NCBI GenBank assembly: GCA_963585895.1
Contig: OY757913.1
Span: 105,896,618-105,960,617 of the forward strand
DNA: 64,000 nt
Reading direction: 5' to 3'
From: Sepioteuthis lessoniana
Lineage: Eukaryota; Mollusca; Cephalopoda; Myopsida; Loliginidae
In this document: positions 42,485 through 52,621 of the stretch, piece after piece
Layout of the letters: each line of letters starts with the position of its first letter
Position numbering within the stretch: the stretch's first letter is position 1
Translations under genes and position numbers: made by a program
Notes under the pieces: model-generated
What the model was told of the DNA's origin: nothing
The model's database searches: none
What the model saw: the letters and a program-made list of their open reading frames with translations, nothing else

Positions 42485-43308
42485 TCATCATCATCATCAT
42501 CATCTCGTGCCGCTAGCACGGATATCCCTGACCCTCTCTCGCCACTTCTCCCTATAGTTCATCGCCTCCGGCAGGTTTTCAGGGCTACACCCGTATCCTC
42601 ACATAGCTGCCGTATGTATGTTCGAGCTGGTCGTCCCGCTTTTTCTTGGCCATATGCGGGGTTCCGTTGGAGTACATCACTTATGAGCTCGTCCTTGCTT
42701 CTCCAGCAGTGTCCTGCATTTCTGGTTCGTCTAACTTGGATAGTTTTCGTGATGGGAGGCAGGTGGCCGTACAGCTGGTGCCTTGTGGGGTGTTGCCGCC
42801 AGGACCTGTTCAATATTGCTTGCAACATTCTTTTGTAATTGGCGTCTAGCTTCTTCTCCAGCCGTTTAGTTAGCGTCCAAGTAGTGTATCCATATAGCAG
42901 CATCAACACGACCGCTGCCTGGAAGAAACTGCATTTCCTTTTATCGGTCAGGTCCTATTTCCATATGATCGATAGGTTATCGATAGCTGTCCATGCCTTC
43001 GTTAGCCGCGTGTCGATGTCTTTTTGGTTGATGAGACGCTGCTTCCTAGGTAGGTGAATTTCTCTACCAGGTTCAGAGAGGTTACGTCTAGTGTGAAAAT
43101 GTCACCAGTTTGATTATAGCACATATATCAGTTTTGTGTACATTGACATGGAGGCCAATACCTGCGGCGGTTCGTTCCAAACTATGCAGTAGTGTTTCGG
43201 CTTGGTTGGGTGTATTCGCCAGTAACGCTATGTCATCGGCGTAGTCGGTGTCGGTTATTGTTTTTGAGGGGTATCTTGTGCTTCTTTTCTTTTTCAGCTT
43301 GAAGCCGT
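42485..43308 (-). mobile_element. RTE-type LINE with RT YADD box
   Basis: (CAT)n end at 42486-42503. The minus strand gives LKLKKKRSTRYPSKTITDTD, YADDIALLANTPNQAETLL (YADD at 43232-43243), SLERTAAGIGLHVNVHKT, KMLMLLYGYTTWTLTKRLEK and the C-terminus. Frame changes near 42600 and 42910. Very similar to 32958-33870 and truncated about 50 codons later. Confidence 0.88.
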
Positions 43309-44240
43309 TTATACATGGTTAAATTGGGAGTCATGTATGATGAGATCCGGCGAAACAATCAAACAATTGATGTAAACAAGTATTGCTCCCCATTTAAGCA
43401 GTTGAAACATGAGAAATCAGTAAGAAAATATAATATTCCATCCGGATGACACATTGTGACCCAGCCATTCAAATTTTGTAACTGACAAATATTTAATAGT
43501 ACTCTCATTGTTGGACGTTCCGGGTAAATATTAAAAAACAAAACAAATCTAACACGAAACGGAAGATTTTGAAAAAAGATTAATGTAACTGGATTTCAAG
43601 AGAAACCCTCTGAATTATCAAGCAGATAAAACACTATAGTCCACAATGTATGAGAGGAGGTGCTTATGATTGCATATGGTGAACTCAGGGTTTATCCAAA
43701 GAGTAGTTTCGTTTGGTCTATTTGCTCATCGGCATAACAACTCCTTATGGGTTATTTAATGCTGAGATTTGATTGACAGTTGTCACAGCTACAACGGTCA
43801 TTCAATAGATAAGGGGATGTTTGCGTTATGGAATTGGCAATTATAGTTTTTCTAAGAAATCAATAGTGATGGGTCATTTCATGTCTCAAAAAACTCTCAG
43901 AACTGCGTCCTTTACAAGCCCCTACGCCCGGGACATTTTTTCACTGGATATTCAGTGTGTTTTCTCTCAATAGATTGTCTTTTTGAATCAGGTTTGTCGT
44001 AGCAAACCTATTTTTAGCTCATTTGTAAGATTCTTCTTTGCCAAAACATGTTCTTCTTATACATCAAATATTCTTCAGCAGATATCATATCATTTGCCCC
44101 TCTCAACCTCCAAAAATTTGTTGACATCTCTGTTCAAGCGTAGAACTCTGTATTTGATTTGCAGTCATTTTGATTAGTCTCAAAATAAATATTTTTGCAG
44201 GATTAGAATAATTTTTGCTATAAATCAGTAATTGCAAGCG
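43309..44240. other. Mostly unassigned
   Basis: A SINE-C tail remnant lies at about 43712-43770 (cggcataacaactccttatg, ggttatttaatgctgag). The rest is AT-rich with no recognised feature. Confidence 0.4.
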
Positions 44241-44448
44241 TGGGGCACATGTCTCTTCAGTGGGGCATGGTAATATTTTGGTGGGGCATGCAATATTTTG
44301 ATGAGGCTTGTCTAGAGACCAAATCTACACTAATGGTAACGCAAAAAACCTTGACCACGATTTGAACTTGGGTTCCCGATTCCATTTCCAACGACGAAAC
44401 ACACTCACACAATCTAACATACACACACAAATGTCTACAAATATACGC

Positions 44449-44513
<65 letters not shown>

Positions 44514-44580
44514 TATAAGGTCCCCTGAAGATCATGTGCGTGAAACGTATCGGGGTAAATGATCTTAAGATACTCAGCAT
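44241..44580. repeat. (TA)n(GA)n tract with flanking Penelope-like motif
   Basis: Three ggggcat motifs (44242-44296), a (TA)n tract at 44449-44479 joined to (GA)n at 44480-44509, then cctgaagatcatgtgcgtga and aacgtatcggggtaaatg. The ctgaaga...gtgcgtgaaacg motif resembles Penelope-like element ends seen beside TA tracts; inference. Confidence 0.45.
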
Positions 44581-45459
44581 TGAACATGCAATGAAAGGAT
44601 TGTTTTATTTTATATTTTCGTCAGTAAAAATTCTGCAAGGTGCTCTTTACAAAAATACAACTATGGGGCTCCCGGTGAGGACCAAACTCCTTATTCTGTC
44701 GTAAATGATCAGCGAAATTAAGTTGCTAATTATTACAGTAAATCCAAGTAACCAAAAGTTTCCAAAAGAAATTTTATTTAATTAGCCTGACCCGACAAAC
44801 GGAATATAATAATCGGATTTTCCAAGAATGTAGGTAATCAATCATAAAGAGTACGAAATAAAAAGTATGTTTTCTTTTTCTTATCAATAAAAGACTCAAG
44901 AGACTTTATCCCCTCTCAGTCAATTGACGGTATGATTACTTTTTATTTATCAATTAATTCATTCATTTTTATTTTTTGCAATGGCTGTAGTTTTAGTTTT
45001 ATTTTTCTCTTACTGTTCCAGTAAAAGGCAAAAGATTTATCCGCTATCTTTGACCGGAAACCAGGGTAAATTACTGTTCTAGTATACTTGAGACAGGAAA
45101 AAATGGATGAACATTCATTGTTTTAATTTGAAAACGAACAATTAGCACAATTAATTTCAACAGAAAAGTGTTCTCAATTATCCAATATGCAGTCATCGAT
45201 AAACAGGATGAGCAACATTTGGGTCATTTCAATTTTTATTTTATTAATTAAAAGATGAAGAAAACTACTCATTAAAATTAATGATAATGCCGAAAGGATT
45301 AATTATGTCAAAGCAAAAATTGATAATAAACAGGATAATAGCATATGTAGATTATGGGACGATAAATATGAAACGTTCAAGCACAAAATAAACGAAAACA
45401 GTAGAATAGGACAAATAGAATTGCAAGTCTGATTGGTGAAAGTTATCCCTTGAGAATTG
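44581..45459. other. No feature seen
   Basis: AT-rich. 45290-45330 resembles 25130-25170, an unclassified old repeat. Confidence 0.4.
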
Positions 45460-45605
45460 TGACAACAAATCTATTTGGTGTTTAGATGGGAACCAAATAA
45501 TTACTACCATTCCGTGTCAAAGTAGACATTGGAGTAATGGCAATAAAGTGGTGTCCAAACCCACCACTCTCCTGAAGTTTAGCCTCATCTCCGCAGATAG
45601 TTTTG
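45460..45605 (-). mobile_element. HBT head fragment
   Basis: tactaccattccgtgtcaaa, ggagtaatggcaataaagtg and cctgaagtttagcctcatct match the inner part of the HBT head on the minus strand. Confidence 0.55.
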
Positions 45606-45682
45606 TTCCAAACGCAGATCACATATAAACATTACTTATAGGTTTAAGACATTGTTAATAAATAGATTATTATTTTCATGTT

Positions 45683-45750
45683 ATCTCTCTCTCTTTCTCT
45701 TTCTCTCTCTCTCATTCTTTATCAATCTATCTATCTATCAATGTATCTAT
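45683..45750. repeat. (TC)n and (TATC)n microsatellites
   Basis: TC-rich run then TATC units. Confidence 0.9.
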
Positions 45751-45807
45751 CATTTTTTTATAAAGCAATTCACGTGTTGACCGATAAAGAAAATAGGGAG
45801 GTGTTGG

Positions 45808-46097
45808 AGGTGCCCGTGGTGTAATGGTTATCGTCGTAGGAAATGGACACAGCGATACGAGTCCAAACCCTGGACGAAGCTGATTACAATTTATATAGCA
45901 CTAATACCCTTGGGAAAGGTATGAACCCAATTATTCTCCCTCCAGCTTTGGGTAAATAGTAGGGCAGACTGGGTTCTTCAGCATTGGTGAGGCAACTAGT
46001 CTAGGAGAAAAAAAACTCTGAATTCAAACCCGTTAAACTCCGGTTAAAAATTGACCTTGTGTCATATCCTGCCCGGGCGTAGGGGTGGGTAAATATG
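45808..46097 (+). repeat. SINE-B copy with TSD
   Basis: ggtgcccgtggtgtaatggt head, B box gagtccaaaccctggacga, core taatacccttgggaaaggta, tail to gggtgggtaaatatg. Flanks gataaagaaaataggga (45783-45799) and gataaaaaaaatagaga (46098-46114), 15 of 17 identical. Confidence 0.85.
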
Positions 46098-46146
46098 GAT
46101 AAAAAAAATAGAGAAAGCTTTTGAGCCAGTGCTCTCTTGATATGAA

Positions 46147-46151
<5 letters not shown>

Positions 46152-46197
<46 letters not shown>

Positions 46198-46302
46198 TAA
46201 AAAAACAAGAAATTAAGAAATACTTTTCCATTTCCATGATAAATTTAATTCGCTTATCAAAGCTCGTCAGATGCAATTCAAATAGAGTTCACCTACTTTT
46301 TT

Positions 46303-46342
<40 letters not shown>

Positions 46343-46343
46343 T
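46152..46343. repeat. Two (TA)n tracts
   Basis: 46152-46193 and 46304-46340. Confidence 0.95.
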
Positions 46344-46350
46344 AGATAGA

Positions 46351-46555
46351 TATTCTTTTTAATGGGATGTCAAGATTCGTTCGTTATTTAATGCCAAAAC
46401 AATCCTAATAAAGAAACAGATATATTAGTATTTAGCCCATAGGTGGAAGGAATAAGGGATTCACATCTTACCCAAAAGTAAGAATGAACGTAATCGAACA
46501 ATGGGAAATCGAACTCGGAGTCCAGCGTTGTAGCCATTACGCCGCCGGGACTCCG

Positions 46556-46556
<1 letters not shown>
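46351..46556 (-). repeat. SINE-C copy
   Basis: tatttaatgccaaaacaatc tail, tagcccataggtggaagg core, ggaaatcgaactcggagtcc, head to cgccgccgggactccg. Confidence 0.7.
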
Positions 46557-46614
<58 letters not shown>

Positions 46615-46620
46615 TTATTT
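46557..46620. repeat. Microsatellite (TA)n
   Basis: About 27 units, between SINE-C head and the LINE 3' end. Confidence 0.95.
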
Positions 46621-46629
46621 GAGAGTTTT

Positions 46630-47765
46630 TCATTGGAGTTTAAGTAACAGTAAGTATCCTCAAGTTTCCAGAACTCTTAGTATTCTGGCTTATTTTAATA
46701 ATGCTGAAGTTTGGATGGTCCCACTCGTCCTCTTCTTTCCAAATACTAAAGTTCTTTTATCAGTCCTTCGGTGACTCAATCGAGCACACCGGTTACAATT
46801 GGTATCACCGGCAATTTCATGTTCCACGTTTTTTAACCAGTACTTTAGCAAGGACCAAGTACTGATCTCTCAGTTCGCTCTTCATCAGTTTTACTCGGTA
46901 GTCAGCGAGAACGGTAAAGTCCACTATTCGGTAGATTGCTATTTTTTTGTGACTATACTAGGTCTATTGATCTTTCTGAGATTAGATGATCTGTTTGTGT
47001 ATCAAAATCCCAGAGAAGTTTTTCCGTCTATCTTTCCAAGACAGTTAGTGGGTTGTGCATAAGCAATTTATTCGTATGGTCAAATTTAAGCTTCTTTTAC
47101 AATTCCCAGTGGATCATCTTCCTCGTCCAGTCATGTCTGGTTTTCAATTCTTTTTGTGCTAATTTACAGCATTCACTTATTCTGTGATTGATCATTCATC
47201 TTTATCACCATATCATATACATTTGCTATTTCATAGTGTCTTGTCTATTTAAGCTTTGGCGACGTTAGTCCCTATGGCGTTGTTCTATTCTATTAGAAGA
47301 GATCCAGTTCCTCTTTTAAGGCTTCCCTTTCTCTGCCATGTCTACGTTTTTTAGCGAGAGATTTCGCTTGTATGTCTCTTGAAATATCTATTCAGTTGTT
47401 TTTCTCTGCATTTTTCTTTTCTGGTTATTTTTGTTCTGTTAATGCTTATGGGGTCTGTTTTGTTTCTGGTCGCTATAATCAGTCTCCGTCAACATTTTTA
47501 ATGTACTTTTCAAGTTTTTGTACCGATGCATCTACGCTATCCTCTTCCTCCTTTTGTTCTTGTCTCGTATAGTTTGTCAACGCCATCTCTAGGATGTAAG
47601 GCCTTATGCATTGTTATGAGATTTTTTTTTTTTTTGCTCTCTGTTCCATTAGTTGAAATTTCTCCATTGTTCGCTTCTAGAATGGTCCCGAGTAATCTAC
47701 CAGGGAAACAGCCCAGGTGGATAACTCTTTGAAAAGATTACAGCTATAAAGGTTGATTTCCAGTA
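46630..47765 (-). mobile_element. ARILR-type LINE, minus arm of a palindrome
   Basis: The minus strand reads from the centre outward: LFPW, then ALHPRDGVDKLYETRTK, KITRKEKCREKQLN, LKRGTGSLLIE, SKC, NHRISECCKLAQKELKTRHD, KMIHWELCKRS, LLWDFDTQTDHLIS-like, KIATYRIVDFTVLADYRVKL, LRDQYLVLAKVLVK, VEHEIAGDTNCNRC, and ARILRVLET near 46690. This is the C-terminal region of a non-LTR pol in several frames with many stops. Its mirror copy on the plus strand begins at 47766. Confidence 0.75.
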
Positions 47766-48645
47766 ATATACTCATTCTTCAAAGATATAAACCCCTAGGC
47801 TGTTTCCCTGGTAAGATACTCAGGACCATTCTAGAAGTGGGTGAGGGAGGAACTTCAACAAATTGACAAGCCGACAAGGCGACGCATAAAGCCTTAAATA
47901 CTAGAGATGACGTTGACGAACTAAATGTGTCAAGAACAGGAGGAGGAGAACTCGCCAGCATTAAAGATAGCGTCGATGCATCCATATAAAGACTTGAAGA
48001 CTACATAAAAAATGTGCAAAAGAAGACTGATTGCAGCAACCAGAAACAATATAGACAACACACCTATCAATAAACAGAAATAACCAGAAAAGAAAGATAG
48101 AAAAATAACTTGAACATGGCTAAGAAAGGGTAACCTTAAGAGAAAACTCGATAGTACCACAAAACAATGTCGTAAGGACCATAAATGCACAAGAATAGAT
48201 AAAGACACAATAATATAACAGATGTATATAGAGACGGACAATCACATAATAAGTGAATACAGTAAATTAACACAAAGAATGAGGAAGGTGATCCACCTGG
48301 AAACGCGCGAAAAGCTTAATTTTGACCACAGGGTGAAAGTGGAAGAAAACGAAAAGAAATATAAGAAGATAAATCTTGCGAGAGAACTGAAAAAAAAAAC
48401 TTTGAAACGTGCGAATGACGGTGATACCAATTGTAATTGGGGCGCTCGGTACAGTCCCCAAAGAATTGGTTCAGGGCCTGGAGGACTTGAAAATAAGAAG
48501 ATGAGTTGAAACCATCCAAACTACAACTTTATTAATATCATCTGACATACTGGGAAAAGTTCTCGAAACTTGAGGAGATTTCTTGACTCTTTAACTCCAG
48601 TGAGAAACCATCGGCTCACGCTGGTGGGAAAAACGTTCAAAAAAG
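47766..48645 (+). mobile_element. ARILR-type LINE, plus arm of a palindrome
   Basis: The plus strand reads LFPW, TRDDVDELNVSRTGGGELAS, IKDSVDASI, RLEDYIKN, then after a gap DNHIISEYSKLTQRMRKVIH, LETREKLNFDHRVKVEENEK, KYKKINLARELKK and IGPVPK-like to the ARILR-like region and 3' UTR (ctggtgggaaaaacg) near 48640. It lacks a segment that the minus arm keeps (the region of LLWDF.IQTDHLIS). No RT domain remains. Confidence 0.75.
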
Positions 48646-49240
48646 TAAAATAACAAAAATGATGATAATGTACTTATTGATTTGAATCTGGAAAATATAG
48701 CTATTATAGACTATTCTTAAAAAATCGGTCTTATCTTATTATTAAAACAAATTGTTAGATGTCTTGAAAGTTTGCCTCCAAAAAGATTTTAAAAATTCAT
48801 GACAACTTAATGATGTAGAACCAACGAATGTAGATATTGGAATTCATTCTACAAAGAATTAAAAAAAACACCGTGGAAGAGCAATCTTGAAGCAGCAATT
48901 GGGAAAAGGCTGGTTACAGATTGATAAATATTCATTATAGAAATAAATCTGTTGCGTATATGATGGTATGTGTTTTGCTCGTTTCATGATGTGTAACAAT
49001 CATTTTTGGATGGAACACGAAATCACATATTCAACCAGAGTTACCTCCCATTGTTACCCCAACCCAGTAAAATAAGAACTGGAAACAAACAGAACGAAAC
49101 GTGGGACTTTGATAAGAAATCAGAGCATCATGAAAGGAAGTTGCTCGTTTGTGGGTACTCAGGAGACCCTGTTTTCACAACAAAGCCTTCAGGTTAGATT
49201 AAGAACAATGAAACTCATAAGACAACATCTAGTCATACGC
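48646..49240. other. No feature seen
   Basis: Unassigned. Confidence 0.4.
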
Positions 49241-49242
49241 TG

Positions 49243-49248
<6 letters not shown>

Positions 49249-49322
<74 letters not shown>

Positions 49323-49438
49323 GCCACTGAATACTCTAAATACGATATAATATACTTCACACACACACACACACATGCGATATAATACACACACACACAC
49401 ACACACACACTCACACACACACACACACACAGAGAGAA

Positions 49439-49491
<53 letters not shown>

Positions 49492-49492
49492 A

Positions 49493-49542
<50 letters not shown>

Positions 49543-49621
49543 GATATAATACACACACACACACACACACAAACACATACACACACAAATGCGATATAAT
49601 ACACACACACACACACACACG

Positions 49622-49665
<44 letters not shown>

Positions 49666-49676
49666 TATATATATAA

Positions 49677-49748
<72 letters not shown>

Positions 49749-49752
49749 AGCC
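49249..49752. repeat. Large compound microsatellite with internal duplications
   Basis: About 500 bp of alternating (CA)n and (TA)n blocks. The word gcgatataatacacacac recurs at about 49377 and 49591, with acgatataatacacac at 49542. The unique word cagccactgaatactctaaa occurs just inside the left part (49321) and just after the right end (49748), so a unit of about 427 bp or its ancestor was duplicated. All reading frames here are artefacts. Confidence 0.9.
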
Positions 49753-49822
49753 ACTGAATACTCTAAATGCGAGCGTCAGATTTATAGTGAGTATTGTTAT
49801 TTTATTATTGATAATATGCTTA

Positions 49823-49953
49823 TCGGGCACCTCTGGTGGTGGAATGGTTGGCAAGCTAGACTAGCAAACCTACATGAGTGAGTTCGAGTCTCATTGGGCG
49901 CCGCTTTCATTCGGCCTTGTGCCACATCGAAGCAAAGAGCTTTGTAAATTACT
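49823..49953 (+). repeat. SINE-D, second copy, perfect 16-bp TSD
   Basis: ctggtggtggaatggttggc, gtgagttcgagtctcattgg, cggccttgtgccacatcgaa, and gtaaatta end. Perfect attgataatatgctta at 49807-49822 and 49954-49969. Confidence 0.9.
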
Positions 49954-50070
49954 ATTGATAATATGCTTAATTGAATTTGAAGAATTTGTAACTGTTTCTA
50001 TGAGAAGGTTTTTTAATTCTTTCTTCTTTTTTTAGTAATTGTTGTAGTTGAATCATTGGATCAAATGATA

Positions 50071-50492
50071 TGTCTCAAAATAGGTGCAACCCATTAATAA
50101 TATAATGATTTATTACTGAGACAAACGCAATGGTGGTCATTTGAAATACGTCCTGTAAAAATCCATCCATTAAGCTAGAGACATCAAATGAATGTTTTTT
50201 TTTAAATGTTGATTATATCAGTTTCCAAGACACAGACATAGGATCTTTTTTTTTTCTCAGTAATAAATTATCATCATATTAATGAGTTGCTCTATTTTGA
50301 GACAGTTTTGAATGATTTTTGTTTCCAGATAAGTTGAGACACAAAACCTTTTTCCTCTCTTGTCCAAGGGATTGTGATCGAGTATAAATCGTTGTTATTT
50401 TAAAGTATTTTCAAATCTGAACTAAAAAAGAACACAGCATAGTTATTAGTCGAGTTATTAGCAATCACATGGTTCCCACGTATTTTGAAACA
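50071..50492. mobile_element. Non-autonomous copy of the 37313 mariner family
   Basis: Left end tgtctcaaaataggtgcaac; right end near 50492 reads as tgtttcaaaatacgtgggaa on the reverse strand. 50305-50490 is co-linear with 37711-37800 plus 38440-38560, confirming that the nested element at 37803-38428 is an insertion. An extra copy of the inverted repeat lies inside at 50278-50304 (aatgagttgctctattttga). Confidence 0.65.
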
Positions 50493-50917
50493 CCCAAAAT
50501 CTGTAGAATGAATTATTTCGGTAAAATTTATAGCAAGACATTTTGGGAAAACATTCACAATTTTTATTCTTTTAGATTTTTTTTTCTAAATTTTAGCAGT
50601 GTGAAGGCTTTATGATATTGAAGTGGCGCTAAGGAGTTGTACACATTCAAATTCATCAATATAAAAATTTCTCTTGCAAATCTTAAGAGCTTTAAGATAG
50701 AATGATTCCACTTTTCATTTTGGTTTTACGATGTGAGGAAAATGTATATGGTCATTTTTCTTAATGCCTTTGTGATGGAAGAAAATTCTCGTTTGTAGTT
50801 TTCTTCTTTTTTTTTATTAATAAAATATCCCGGAAAGTTAAAGTGTTGTTAATTTCTAGTTTGAAAGTAAAATTTATTGCAGGTTTAATTTTCTTTAGTT
50901 TATCTGTAATTTTTATT
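50493..50917. other. No feature seen
   Basis: AT-rich, unassigned. Confidence 0.4.
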
Positions 50918-51185
50918 GCCAAATCGACTGGAGCTGTAGACTACACATATTACATCTCTGCAAAAGGTTAATACGCCCACAAAAAAAACGACTGTCCTAG
51001 ATTTGACACAAAACAATCTGATGTTAAGGTTTCAGTCCTGGAGCTTTGGTAAATGCGGAGTTACCCTTCGATCATCACCGTTCCCAGGTCCATTCTGTTC
51101 CGGGGTGGTAGCACCTGATAGGGTCCTATCAATTGGTCAAATAGAATTGTTTGACATTTCAATTAGTAGCTCACAAATGACTTAT

Positions 51186-51485
51186 CCTATTTACCCAACC
51201 CCTCCGCTCAGGCAGGATATGACACAAGGTCAATTTTTTAGCAGAGTTGAACAGGTTTTCCTTCTCCTAACTAGTTGCCTCACCCAGGCTAAAGAACCTA
51301 GTCTGCCCTACTATTTACCCCTAGCTGGAGGGAGAATAATTGGATTCATACCTTTCCCAAGGGTATTAGTGCTATGTGAAATGCAATCAGTCTCGTCCAG
51401 GATTTGAACTCGTATCGCCGTGTCCATTTACTACGACGATAACCATTACACCACGGGCACCTCCATATTACACCACGGGCACCTC
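51186..51485 (-). repeat. SINE-B in HBT body, with TSD and partial end duplication
   Basis: Minus-strand SINE-B. aatgacttat flanks it at 51176-51185 and 51486-51495. Its 5' end is duplicated: attacaccacgggcacctc occurs twice at 51446-51485. Confidence 0.85.
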
Positions 51486-51655
51486 AATGACTTATGCTAA
51501 ATTGAATTGTTAGAAATATAAAACTGTTTGATCATTTAACTGCGTTTAAACAAATGACTGATGTATAATTGAATTGTTCATGAAAAATTCCAATGCTTCG
51601 AACCATTTTACTGTGTGTAAATGAGTGAGTAATATTCAATAAAATTTCTACATTT

Positions 51656-52420
51656 GAATAGCAATACATGAAACCATTTAACGGTGTGCGAAAAATGAAG
51701 TATTTTTATTAAATAGCAACACTTGAAACCATTTAACGGTGTGCGAAAATTGAAGTATTTGTATTAAATAGCAATACTTAAAACCATTTAAGTGTGTGCG
51801 TAAACTAAAGTATTTTTATTAAATAGCAATACTTGAAACCATATAACGGTGTGCGAAAATTGAAGTATTTGAATTAAATAGCAATACTTAAAACCATTTA
51901 ACGGTGTACGAAAATTGAAGTATTTGTATTAAATAGCAATACTTGAAACCATATAACCGTGTGCGAAAACTGAAGTATTTTTATTAATTATCAATACTTA
52001 AAACCATTTAATGGTTAGCGAAAATTGAAGTATTTGTTTTAAATAGCAATAATTGAAACCATTTAATGCTTTGCGAAAACTGAAGTATTTGTATCAAATA
52101 CCAATACTTGAAACCATTTAACTGTGTGAGAAAACTGAAGTATTTTTTTAAATAGCAATACTTGAAACCATTTAACTGTGTGAGAAAACTGAAGTATTTT
52201 TTTAAATAGATATACTTGAAACCATTTAACTGTGTGCAAAAACTGAAGTATTTTTTAAATAGCAATACTTGAAACCATTTAACTGTGTGCGAAAATTAAA
52301 GTATTTTTTTAATTAGGAATACTTGAAAACATTTAACCATGTGCGAAAATTGAAGTATTTGTATTTAATAGCAATACTTGGAACCAATTGACTGTGTGCA
52401 AGCAAATAAACACAGCTTCA
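51656..52420 (+). repeat. Minisatellite of 14 units, 53-55 bp, inside HBT-b
   Basis: Unit starts at 51656, 51711, 51766, 51821, 51876, 51931, 51986, 52041, 52096, 52150, 52204, 52257, 52311 and 52366. Landmarks per unit: atagcaatacttgaaacc, atttaacggtgtgcgaaaa, ctgaagtattt. In units 2-8 cttgaaacc and cttaaaacc alternate, a dimer of 110 bp. The minus-strand frame KYFSFLTQLNGFKY repeats only because three units are 54 bp long. Confidence 0.95.
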
Positions 52421-52621
52421 TTTTAAAATGTTACCTATAATTTATTTGTTTATAAACCATATGTATAATATATGTATAAATAGGATTTAGCGTTATATAA
52501 TCGATAAGAGTCGATACGCCGTAAAATACAACCAATTGGAATCACTGTATTCTTGAATTTCAAATATTCTAACTTCTGCAAAGTCGACGGCAAGTCAGTT
52601 CCTTATATAATGTAAATTATA

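Larger units (their letters stand above)
50918..52537 (+). mobile_element. HBT-b element with expanded body and nested SINE-B
   Basis: Head from 50918 (aaatcgactggagctgtaga, ggtggtagcacctgataggg) to 51180, a SINE-B insertion, body from about 51486 that becomes a 14-unit array, then tail ggatttagcgttatataatc and gagtcgatacgccgtaaaat. At about 1.3 kb without the SINE it is the longest HBT here. Confidence 0.85.

Noticed and set aside
49229-49864. Long open frames of IYIYIY, CVCVCV and HTHTHT
   Set aside because: They are translations of (TA)n and (CA)n tracts; also at 14763-15073, 19530-19939, 26264-26646, 44257-44580 and 46001-46633.
52008-52265. Repeat protein KYFSFLTQLNGFKY
   Set aside because: Arises where minisatellite units happen to be 54 bp long; units of 55 and 53 bp break the frame on both sides.
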